From Aquilaria yunnanensis (taxonomy: Eukaryota; Streptophyta; Magnoliopsida; Malvales; Thymelaeaceae): DNA of 64,000 nucleotides. The DNA is taken from NCBI GenBank assembly GCA_039654915.1, contig CM077594.1, positions 11,126,001 through 11,190,000 on the forward strand, read 5' to 3'. The notes beneath the pieces are model-generated. The model did no database searches and had not been told where the DNA came from. It saw nothing but the letters and a program-made list of their open reading frames with translations. Of this stretch, positions 1 through 10,029 are shown piece by piece (the first letter of the stretch is position 1; every line of letters starts with the position of its first letter). The position numbers and the translations under genes are program-made.

Positions 1-39
1 TTTATTATATAAAAATCAAATATTATGGATTTAAAGTAA

Positions 40-575
40 ATTTAAATTAATGACTAGTTTAATTATTGTATAATTAAATATTGTTGAAAATGTAAAAAAT
101 TATTCCTTCTTTTTTACAAAGAATGACTCTTTTACCTTTTTGACTAAAATTTTAAATATATTGGTATAATTTATATTATAAAAAAATTAAAAATTGTATT
201 TATAAAATAGAGTCTTTAAGGTACCATTTTCATACAAAATTTATATTTCTATAAGAAATTTCAGAATAAAAAAATATGAATTAATTGTTGTGTAATTAAA
301 TTTTGTGCAAAACGTAAAAATTTACTACCTCCACTTCACAAAAAATGACTATTTTAACTTTTTTAACTAAAATTTGTCTTAAAAATATTCATATTAATTT
401 GTACTGTAATTTTTTTTTAAAAAAATTATATTTATAAAATATAATCTTTAAGGTATCATTTTTATATAAAAATTTTATATTTCTATAAGAAATTTTGAAA
501 AAAATAAAATTATAAATTAATTATTATGAATAGTAAATGAGACAACTTTTATGAGATAGAAGGAGTATTAGTTTT
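40..575. repeat. Tandem ~250-bp duplication with a Stowaway-like end
   Basis: Two direct copies of an AT-rich unit (about 50-300 and 284-540) share blocks such as the stretch around AATGACT and the later TTTATATTTCTATAAGAAATTT. The right edge near 555-572 reads TGAGATAGAAGGAGTA. Its complement resembles the TACTCCCTCCGTCYCA terminus of plant Stowaway (Tc1/mariner) MITEs. No matching left end is visible, so this may be a partial or rearranged element. No coding potential. Confidence 0.5.
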
Positions 576-1214
576 CATTCCCTAAAAATTTTTGGAGTTT
601 CTGTAGAAATGAGGAATAAGATCTTCTCTTTCATATCATTTCCTATTTTAGAGAATAGGATGGAGAAGCTATTGGAGTAAAAAATGGCTTTATATTCCCT
701 AAAATGAAGAAAAAATACAAAATAGGGAAGCTGGAGCTGAGTGGCCCGAATTTATAGTTTAGTTGCCTATATACTTATGTGTACGATTCATCAAAGTTTG
801 AGGGCAATTTATGAATTTAAGCCTTAAAAGCCGCAGTACCCGAGTCTCTTACTCACTTCCGCCCCCACCCCGCACTTCTTCTCGATTCGCGCAAGGGGAC
901 GGCTTTAGCCGCTGCTTCTAACTTTCTATCCATCGACGACGCCTGGCACTTCAAATCGCAGGTAACTCAACCATAACCGATTTTTCTTTCTTTTGCTGCT
1001 TTTTTTCTTTTTTCGTTTGGTTTAGGTCACTGATTAGGCTTCGTAGGAGGGAAAATCTTGTTAGAACTCGTACTTACTGTTGACTGCTATGTGGTTGTGG
1101 TTGTGCTTGGTGGTTCCTAACTCTCTTAACATCGTTTATTTTTCTTCGGAATTTGAGTTAAGTACTTTACGGTGGCGCGTGGGGATTGGTGTGGAAACAA
1201 ACGATGACTAATAA
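576..1214 (+). promoter_or_regulatory. Upstream and 5' leader region of the first F-box pseudogene
   Basis: This stretch has no long reading frame. From about 830 the base composition becomes gene-like (C-rich, CTTCTTCTCGATTCGC), and a plausible 5' splice donor (GCAG/GTAACT) lies at 960-961. The equivalent leader of the second F-box copy (24.54-24.75 kb) is similar: a CT-rich leader followed by T-rich intron-like sequence. I infer a leader exon plus an intron; no TATA box is convincing. Confidence 0.35.
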
Positions 1215-2580
1215 ATACGTAGAAAGATTGCCCAACTTTTCCGGCTACCATCGGGCTTTTCTATCACAAGTTTCCCAGAGACGGAAGAGAACTCTTCCGA
1301 TTACCACCGGATTTCTCTATCCCAAGTTCCCAAGAGACGGAAAGAGCATGGTATCTGTTCCTTACATCAGTATTGTGGTTGTCCTTCAGTTGCTGGAATT
1401 CATTGTTTGAAGAGCGAAAGCTCTAAACCCGATCCACTGGAAGTAGAAAAGAGTGAAGCTCAGGTTGAGGGTCCTACGGAGGATAGAATCAGTGCTTTGC
1501 CTGATGAGATTCTGATTTCTATTCTTTCTCTGACTCCCACCAGGGAGGCGATTCAGACAACTGTTTTATCCAGAAGATGGAAGAACCTGTGGACTTGTAT
1601 CAATGTTCTTGATTTGGATGAACGCCACCTGCTGGTTTCAGTCTCAGACACTGGGAACTATGAAGTCCGTTTCCTGAATTATGCGGGTGGACTCCTTGCG
1701 GTTCACAGGGCAAATCTTGACAAGTTCTTGTTAAGATGTGGCCGTGACCCACAATCTATTAGCTCATAGATCAGTGCTGCAATTATGGGAAATGTAAAAG
1801 AGCTTAATCTGTTTGTAGGCCCAGCTGTCTGCGGTACTGTTAAGCTACCTCAGTGCCTTTACACATCTGACAACCTTAGTATCGTGAGATGTAGTCATTT
1901 TGCTATGAATCTGCCTTACCACGTATCCCTCAATAGCCTAAAGCTACTCTACATCAATTCGGGATGCTTTTTGGATGATAGGTGCATGTCAAAGCTCCTT
2001 GCTGGCTGCCCTGTGCTTGAAGAATTACACATACAACGACGATTGTGGGGCAGTCTGCCCACATTTTGTGTTCGTTCCCCTTATTTGAAGAGCTTGATAG
2101 TAGAGGACCAAGTTGGAAGATTATTGCCAAATACAATTCCACCAATATTTGTCATCAATTCTCCAAATTTGAAATTTCTAAACATTACAGCCATGTCCTG
2201 TGTACCTGAAATAATGTATATAATGGAGTACCCGCTCTCTCTAGTTTCTGCTTACATTCATGCAGTTCAGGCAGACTTAGCAGCTCAACTTCTCAATGTA
2301 GTGGCCAGAGCAGCTAAAATCACGCTAAATTTATCCTACCGCTTTGCTCTCTGGTGGGATTTCTGGCGGTCAATCCCTTTTTCTCTGTTTTCGAATATTA
2401 ATCTAAAGCTTTTACTTTACTTGTCTTGCCCTTAATTTACAGGCTCTTCAAGCCCATGCAGATCTACTTTCTTTTGAAAGCTTGACGTATTTGGAGGCAA
2501 CTCTTTTTGCATCAGGTTGGAGCATTCTACATTAGTTGCTTCTATGCTCTCCAAATCGCAATTGAGGTATGCCGTACGCT
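1215..2580 (+). pseudogene. F-box/LRR (FBD-type) protein pseudogene, copy 1
   Basis: F-box proteins of this type are substrate adaptors of SCF ubiquitin ligases. The frame through 1407-2353 encodes an F-box (EDRISALPDEILISILSL, then a VLSRRWKNLW motif) followed by leucine-rich sequence. An intron from 2354 to 2442 (GT...AG) is supported by the paralogue at 25.8 kb, and exon 2 starts with ALQAHADLLSFE. It is broken. A TAG at 1767-1769 replaces a Trp codon that the paralogue keeps as TGG; a TAG at 2533-2535 replaces a Lys codon; there is no in-frame ATG between a stop at 1212 and the F-box; the C-terminal FBD exons are missing. The frame is otherwise open, so decay looks fairly recent. Confidence 0.85.
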
Positions 2581-2906
2581 GTTAATTCATCTAGCCCATA
2601 AAGAGAAAACGGGGAAAAGAAGTTCCATACGGGTTGGTTTGTTATGCAACAGTTACACATGTATAGCATGTGGGTGGTAGGTCGGACACGCGAAAGCTAA
2701 AGATTTACATACCTACTAGAATACCCTGTGTTACTTCTTCTGCTAATTTGCCCATTCCTGTTTCAACGGCTGGTACCTTACAGCTGTCTAGACTCTAGTC
2801 AGTAACATCCTTGCATCTCTCTCCCTTACAATTCACATATGGTATAATTAACCTACAGAGACCTCTTCCAGTACTCCAATCAAACGGAGCGGCCCTCAAC
2901 CTAATC
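2581..2906. other. Spacer between F-box and protease pseudogenes
   Basis: About 330 bases without a recognisable gene. It would hold the lost 3' exons of the F-box copy, but I see no FBD-domain residues in any frame. Its end carries the upstream region of the protease pseudogene. Confidence 0.4.
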
Positions 2907-4080
2907 ATGGCGAAATACTTCATTGCACTGATCTCCTTCTTTGTAATTTCTGCCAATTTTAGTTTGATGGTCCATACTTTCAAATCCACCAGCCACCTCT
3001 CGTTAAAGCTATGTTCACCGGATTGCCAGAGTCACCCCTCTACACTGAAAATGAGAATGTTACCCGGATCGAGGCCTTCCGGAGTAGCATTACAGCTTCC
3101 TTTATCCAGCTGGAAATTCATACAAGGAATTGAGAGATCATGTCGTCTTTGGTGGAGAAGGGGACGAGAGCAACTCTATACTTGTCCAGCAAACTTATCA
3201 TCCATACAGGTTGTATTTCATTCTACTACATTATGCAAATGAGTTTAGACAGTCAGAATTTTCGGCAAACGTTGATGATAGACAAAGCTGCTACTATTTC
3301 TTAAGTGCAATTTGAGCCATGTGAGAGATGTTTCTAGGAAACATCACCTATGTACAACTCTCAACTTTTCACCTCCTCTCATTTTATGGCTTGTGATTAT
3401 CCACTTTGTCAGGGGTATCCATATAAGTGTGAGGGGGATCGGTGTCACTATCTTTACTATTAAGGTGAGAGCCCAGTTCCTATTGGTCTGGCTGTGAGTG
3501 AGGTTGCATTTGACAATTTTCTTGTCGCCACCAATCCGTCACGGCAACTTGGTGAGATAATGGTTAGGTGCACTCATAACACCAGCGTGACTTTGGATGT
3601 AGATAGCCAGATCAGCGGGATTCTTGGAATGAACTAGGCACGATGGTCCTTTCTTTACCAAGCCGCCTAATAATTTTGCAACTGGTTCTCCTATTGCATA
3701 AGATCTTACATTTAAGGAATTGTCCCGCATTATTTTCTTCGATTCGGGTGTGATATTCTTCCTTTATCACCAGGTGTCTAGAGCACATATCTGATTTCAC
3801 TGCTCATTCCCAAATGCCACCTTGGTTTATTGGATGTCCACATTGGAAGTCATACTATTGGATTCGAAGCTGGTATTTTTTATGTCCGACTGCTAGAGTA
3901 CATAGCAGGTTTTTTTGCGGACTCTGATTGTTCCATTTTTTTTTTATAGTTTAGACTTGGATTCTCCCTATGAGCACATTACAAATATATTTAACATTTA
4001 GTATAAATTTGTTGTCCTTGATAACATTTTTATTCAGGGGTTTGATTACTACTGCTTGAATCAGAATCTAATTTTCAAAC
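2907..4080 (+). pseudogene. Nepenthesin-like aspartic protease (A1 family) pseudogene, copy 1
   Basis: The ATG at 2907 opens a signal-peptide-like start (MAKYFIALISFFVISANFS), then VHTFKS, as in secreted plant A1 proteases. After a frameshift the frame reads ESPLYTENENVTRIEAFR, the usual propeptide pattern. Near 3283 the first catalytic region reads DKAATIS, then a stop, then VQFEPCERCF. The family has DTGSDLxWVQCxPCxxCF, so the first Asp is kept but DTG is lost. Cys-rich sequence (CDYPLCQGYPYKCEG, CHYLYY), AFDNFLVATN and SGILGMN follow, with several stops and frameshifts. It forms one arm of a palindrome with copy 2. Confidence 0.75.
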
Positions 4081-5155
4081 TAATTGGGTTCTGATTTGAC
4101 TAGCAGCAGTCGAATCTCTAAATAAATATGTTATCAAGGCCAGCAAATTTATAATAATGCTAAATATATTTGTAATGCGCTCCTAAAGAGAATCTGAGCC
4201 TAAACTATAAAAAAAAAAAACCAAACAACCAGAGTTCATAAAAAAACCTCTTGTGTACTCTAGCAGTTGGATATCAAAAGTAACATCTTCAAACCAAATG
4301 GTGTGACTTCCAACGTGGACATATAATAAAACAAAGTAGAAGTTAGGAATGGGCAGTGAAATCAGATTTGTGCTCTGGATACTTAGTGGTAAGGGAGGAA
4401 TATCTTGCTCGAATCGAAGAAAATAATGTGGGGCAATTCCTTGGATGTAAGAATCTATGCTACAGGAGAATCGGTTGCCGAATTGTTGGGCGGCTTAGTA
4501 GAAAAAGGGTCCTTGTGCTTGATTTATTTCGAGAATCCCGTTGATTTGGCCATCTACATCCAAAGTCATGTTAGTGTTGTGAGTGTACTCAACCATTATC
4601 TCATCAAGTGGCCACGGCAGATTAGTGGCGACAAGAAAATTGTCAAAAGCAACCTTACCTGCTGCCAGAGCGGTAGGACCCGGGCTCTCACCGTAATAGT
4701 ACAGATAGTGAAACCAATCCCCGTCACACTTATATGGATACCCTAGCAAAGTGGATGATCGCAAATCATAAAAATGGGAGGAGGTGGAAAGTTGAGGATT
4801 GTACATAGCTGGTGTTTCCTGAAAACATCTCTTACATGGCTTGGATTGTACCCAAAAGGTAGCAGCATATGTGTCTACCATCAACATTTGTCGGAAATTT
4901 TAGCTGCCTATGCTCATTTGCACGGTGTAGCAGAACAAAGTACGGCTTGTAGGGATGATAAGTTTGTTAGACAAGTATGGGGTCGTTCCCGTCCCTTTCC
5001 CTACCTGAGATGATGTGATACTCCTTGCATGAATTTCTAGTTGGGTGAAGGAAGCTGCAATGATTTTCTGGAAAGCCTCATTCTGGGTAACAATCTCATT
5101 TTCAGTGTAGAGGGGTGGCTCTGGCAACCCAATGAATATTACCTTTAACATGATG
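2950..5155. repeat. ~1.1-kb-arm inverted repeat (palindrome) centred near 4082
   Basis: The two protease pseudogenes lie tail to tail. The arms match through the coding remnants and through non-coding sequence up to the centre: for example TTATAGTTTAGACTTGG at about 3947 against its complement near 4195, and TGGTTTGATTACTACTGC against GCAGCAGTCGAATC on either side of about 4082. There is almost no spacer. Arm identity looks like roughly 80-85% by eye. Confidence 0.75.
4085..5151 (-). pseudogene. Nepenthesin-like aspartic protease pseudogene, copy 2
   Basis: Read on the minus strand, 5151-4900 gives PEPPLYTENEIVTQNEAF and later a YTVQMSIGS-like segment (family: YLMxISIGTPP). 4887-4495 gives MVDTYAATFWVQSKPCKRCF, then Cys-containing sequence, YLYYYGESPGPTALA and AFDNFLVATN. 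This is the pepsin-fold N-lobe. The active-site motif reads DTYA instead of DTGS, and the signal-peptide exon is not seen. A frame break lies between the two segments. The C-terminal part (SGIL..., then FYYM.LEV-like) continues toward the palindrome centre with stops. Confidence 0.75.
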
Positions 5156-5159
5156 CCAC

Positions 5160-6570
5160 TAGTTGATTAGAAAGTATAGACCATCAAACTGAAATTGCAA
5201 GGAAGGAGACCAGCGCAATGAGGAAATTGCAAGGAAGAATATCAACGCAAGGAATGAGATCGGAACTCAATTTCTAGACAATTTTTTCAGTTTCTTTCAT
5301 CGGAATTGTGTTGAGAAGGGTGCTTTCCGTAGCTAGCTAGCTAATTTACTCCTCTTTTTTATTCCCATGTGTTTGCATTGTGTTAGCTATTGTGCTGCTT
5401 ATTTTCATTGCATCTATGTCTCTACTCCTCTTTCTCTTTAACAAGCTAGATCTTGTCATTAAGAAACCTGATGCTGGATGAAATTCTAATGGCAATTGCG
5501 AAATCCTCCTTAATTTTCATCTAATTGCTTATTTAATTTGACTTTTTAAGGCTTACAATCACATAATGCCTATCGAACCACTTGGTGCAGCCCCTTTTCT
5601 TCTTAAATCTTAACTCCAATAAATGGATGCAACATTTGGATTTTTCAAGGCCATATTATGTGCGTTCACAAAAAAAAAAAATTTAAAAATTGATATTTGA
5701 ATTTGAATTCAAGTGGACAATTCAATGATTTACTTATCCAAATCTCGTAATGATGCAAATTCTCAATTAGCAGGCAATTCTTCTTTAAGCCGGTTAAATT
5801 GTAGAGAAAAAGAAACGGTTGGGGCCCAGCGCACATTAGTAGGCCCTATGTTTAGACTCTTTCTCCACGGCCTAAGCCAGGGCAAGCAGTGCTAGATCTG
5901 GGTGGTCTAGCCCAGCCGACACCTTTAATGTAGGCACTATTCTTCAATAAAGGAATAGTTCATCTTATAGTAAAACGTTATTAAGAACGAAGTTGTCGAT
6001 TCTAAAGATAGCAAAATCTGGCCTTGACCTAATAACCTGGCCAGTTTCACCCCAACATAAGCCTAATCAAACTTGAGTTGACTAAAAATGTCAATAATCT
6101 GAACCTAACTGTATCTAATCCAGCCTGAACCCGAATCTAATTAAAGTGAGACCCAAACATGAATGACCCAAACTTGAATTATGAAAATCCGAATTGGACT
6201 AAACCCAAAATGACTTGATGACTAAACCTAACTTGATAATTTGGCCCGATTAACCTAAACCCAAGCTTGACATAAGCTGAGTAGGCTAAAAAAGTCAATG
6301 ACCCGAATCTAACTGTACCCAACCCGACCTAAACCCAAACCCGATTGAAGCAAAACTCGAGCATGACTGACCTAAACTTGAATTACTTGAATTTGAATTA
6401 GACTAAACCCGAAATGGCTTGATGATTAGACCCAACAAGACCTGATTTTAGGCCAAATTAACATAAATATATGGTCAGCAGATATGTAAAAATTTGAGTG
6501 TGTGTGTGTGTGTGTTTTAATATATATATTGCTTATTTATCTAAATTACACATCAATTAAGGCCATAAAA
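5160..6570. other. Non-coding stretch with a ~208-bp tandem duplication
   Basis: No gene is seen. 5300-5980 is closely matched at 35.46-36.55 kb. 6020-6240 and 6232-6460 are two direct copies of a unit rich in AACCYGA words (for example GTCAATAATCTGAACCTAACTGTA against GTCAATGACCCGAATCTAACTGTA). The second block has only one copy near 36.62-36.84 kb. A short (GT)n run lies at about 6500. Confidence 0.5.
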
Positions 6571-6577
6571 TTTAAGA

Positions 6578-6965
6578 AACCCTAAACCCTAAACCCCAAA
6601 CTTTAAACCCAAAACCTAAACCCAAAACCCCAAAACCCTAAACATTTACCCTAACTTAAACCATAAGTCCTTAATCCTAATTATAAACCATATACCTAAA
6701 CTTAAACCCTAAACCTTAAATCTAAAGTTGTAACCCTAATTGAAACCTTAATCTTTAACATAAACCTAAACTTTAACCTTAACAATAAATTCTCAACCAT
6801 AGTCCCTAACCCTAAACTCTTAAACTTTAACCTTAAAACCCTAAATCCTAAACCTTAACACTTAATCTTATGCCCAACCCCTACCCAAACCTTAACACTT
6901 AATTTTATTTTTAACCTTTATCCTAAACCTTAACAACTTAATCCTAACCCTTACACTAAACCGTA
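6578..6965 (+). repeat. Degenerate telomere-like (CCCTAAA)n array, copy 1
   Basis: About 390 bases of AAACCCTAAACCCTAAACCCC grading into ACCTTAAAC / ACCCTAAC variants. CCCTAAA is the plant telomere heptamer. The array is interrupted and mutated, lies inside the block, and has a counterpart at 36.94-37.32 kb. It is therefore an interstitial telomere-like repeat and not a chromosome end. Confidence 0.8.
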
Positions 6966-9035
6966 AGTTTCCTCTTTTATTACTTTCAATATTTAACAAG
7001 TCTTATTTTTTTAGGCTTCCATATTTAATAATTTTTATTTTTTTGGAACATTTATATTTAATAAGTTTCATATTCGATAACATTCATATTTAATAAGTTT
7101 CATATTTGGGTTCTTCTAAAATAAGTAACTTGTAAGATTTATGATTTTGGTAGGCAATTGTCAAAATTACAACATTGGTCCTTAAACTTTTAAGTATAAT
7201 GTAATAAGGTACCTAAATTTTAAAAATTTTCATTTTAGTCACCTCCAACATGGGTCCTTAAGCTTCTTAAACCTTTGCATTTCACCCAAAATTTTTAAAA
7301 ATTTACAGTTTAGTCACTAATAGTGTTACTAGAGTCATATTTCATAGCAATTTCATAGTAAAAATTGGATATCATAGGAAATTTTCTAGAATATAGTTAG
7401 AAAAAATCTTATAATTTTTTTAATTGAACATACTAAGAAAAAAAAAGTAATTAATTGCATAAAAAAATTGAATTGTTTAGTCTAAATTTTAAAAATAATT
7501 GAAAAAAACTTAATCAATTAAATGATTTCACCATATAAATTGATAACCCGAATAAATCTAACTGGTCAACCCGAATTTGGCCTGAAACCCGAATACCCTG
7601 ACCTGAAATTACCAAAGATTGAAATAAACTCAACCTGTATTGAACCTGAATCCAAATAAATTTAGCCCAATCTAAACCCAAACATGAAATATGCCAACAC
7701 AAAATCAACTCAAACTTAAATGACCTGACCTGGACTCAAATTCATATCAACTCAATTTAAATCCGAACTTGAATAACCTGACCCAAACCTAACCCGATCC
7801 ACTCAATTACCATCCATATTCGATTCTCATATGTTTATATAATGAAATTATTAAAATATCAAACTTAAGACCATTTGATGATAAATCAAGAGATCACATC
7901 ACAATATATACAAAAAAGAAACAACTTGAAATCATGTGAGATTTAAGACTCCAATCAACCAGCTTGCATGTAGAATAAGTAGCGTTAACAAAGCTACCAT
8001 GACCAAACAACTAACAAGAGACATAGGGGTCAATAAAACTTGAGTTCAAATACTATGTGAAAATAGCCAATTTAATTGGTCGAAATGGAACAAATTTCAT
8101 CATAATAAATAGACATATATAACCCTTTTATTGGACCGTGTAAGACTTAATAGAAATATCAAATATGGTTTAGGTATTTAATCGTAAAAAATGGACACTT
8201 AGGAATTATTTAAGTAGAATAAAAAAATCAGTAGGAAAAACAATGATATAGCATGAAATAAGAAAGAATGTCCAACAACTTAGAGGCCTAATATATCCTT
8301 CAAAAGCGGCCCTAATACCTAATTGTCTCATAGTCTACGAGAATGATGGGCAAATTTAAACTATTTATTTATGTGGGCTTATGGAAAGGTCGGGATGAGT
8401 TTAGCTACATGGTATATGCTTGCCTTGGAGGTGAATGAAAGTTTTGCGATGGGCACTGGGTATTATTGGTGGATACACAGGTATAACACGTCAACCTATA
8501 TGTTGCCATTTTTATTTTTTATACTTATTTGAATTAACTACTAAAGCAATCAAAAAAATTACAAATAAATGCGTCGCTTGAAATAAATACAATTACTCAA
8601 GAAAAAACGTACTCTTTATAAAGGATACAATTGTTAAAAGAAACATAATTCTTTAATTTTAATCAATTTATAAAATTAATTAAATTTAAATAATCAAAAT
8701 ACATTTTCATTTGTGTGTAGCTTACAAATTGCACATAAAACTTAAAACTTCTCCAACAAGGAAGAGCTTCGGATTGTGAGTGAAGAAGGAATTATTATGG
8801 CATGTAAGAGCACTTGGTTGGCATTTAATTTGGACTTGTTTTGTTGCAAGGATGAATTTGGGAGCCCAGGCCTAATGTGTGTAGCCGAAGTTGTTTAAGG
8901 AGGTTTGCTCTTGGTAACATAGCTACGCATATGATTCGCCCTCACCTTTGGTCAAATGTGAAGCCAAAAAGTATAGCATCACTTCCTGTCCAACCCGGGT
9001 TGATGAACAAGATTCTTTGTGAATTTCACTAATAG
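6966..9035. other. AT-rich non-coding part of the duplicated block
   Basis: No gene is recognisable. 7165-7400 (ACATTGGTCCTTAAACTTTTAAG..., TTTAGTCACTAATAGTG) and 7541-7820 (CCYGAAYCYRAA-rich) belong to a dispersed repeat family seen again at 37.55-38.15 kb and, partly inverted, at 63.64-64.0 kb. 7900-9000 matches 38.2-39.27 kb nearly end to end. Confidence 0.5.
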
Positions 9036-9039
9036 ACCA

Positions 9040-9665
9040 AGGTGTTAAATACTGCTGCTGCTAGATATACTGTATCCCATATTTTTAAAATATATTGTAT
9101 GATATACCGTACCGTATGTTATTATTGTTTTTGTTAAAAAAAATGGTAGAATATTAATTTAAGATGAAATAAATTAAATATTTTTTTACACTTTTTTATA
9201 TGTATTTTAATTTTTCTCATCATAATTTTTCAAATATAAATCAAATATATATAATAGAAGATATTTTTTTATAAAAAAAATCATAAAAAATGTTATATAT
9301 AGAACAAAATAAATATTACTTAGCAAAAAAACTAATTTATTGATACAAGTGAAAAAAAAACAATACTTTAATAATAATAATAATAATAATAATAAATTTT
9401 TTAATACCACATTGAGTTCTTAGGTAGCTCAAAGTATGATATTTTAATATAAAATGATAAAAAAATATCTCATACATGTCCGCGACAAATAGAATACCAT
9501 TGAATATGTCTCACGATATTTATAGTATACCACGATTTTTTTTTATAAAATGTACATAAAAAGTAATTGATATATGAAATGTTGTGATATTTTTTGTGAT
9601 AAAATGACAAAATGTGAAAACGTTTACACCAAAGCAAGCGGTACACTATAGTATTTAATTTCATG
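9040..9665. mobile_element. Possible AT-rich MITE
   Basis: The left edge (GGTGTTAAATACTGCTGCTGC) and the complement of the right edge (AAATTAAATACTATAGTG) look like weak terminal inverted repeats around an AT-rich core, and both edges are followed by TATACCG/GTATACC-like words. A TAA microsatellite lies at about 9372-9397. No target-site duplication is clear, so this is tentative. Confidence 0.35.
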
Positions 9666-10029
9666 TAGTGAACTAATATAATAGATCTATACTTGAAAAC
9701 AATGTGCTTTTTCTTTTTTGGTTTTCAATATTTATGCATTTTTTAAACTATATCACTTTTTATTTATTATGTAAAATTTGTATTTTTTTTTTACACAGAA
9801 GTAAACTCTATAGCGAACTCTATAAATTTGATTGCAGCAATTCTACTATTTAACGGATCAAGGAGGCCTATAAACCAAGTATGTTTATGCATGGTATATT
9901 CATTTTTTTTTTTCAAAACATGATGAAAGTAAAAAATATTCAAGAAAAGAGTAAAGAGTATACAAATTCATTAAATTTTTGTTTCTTGAAAACACATCTA
10001 CCTGTATATTGTGTATCACTTCACTATAA

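Noticed and set aside
6578..6965. True telomere or chromosome end
   Set aside because: The array is short, mutated, internal and duplicated at 36.9 kb.
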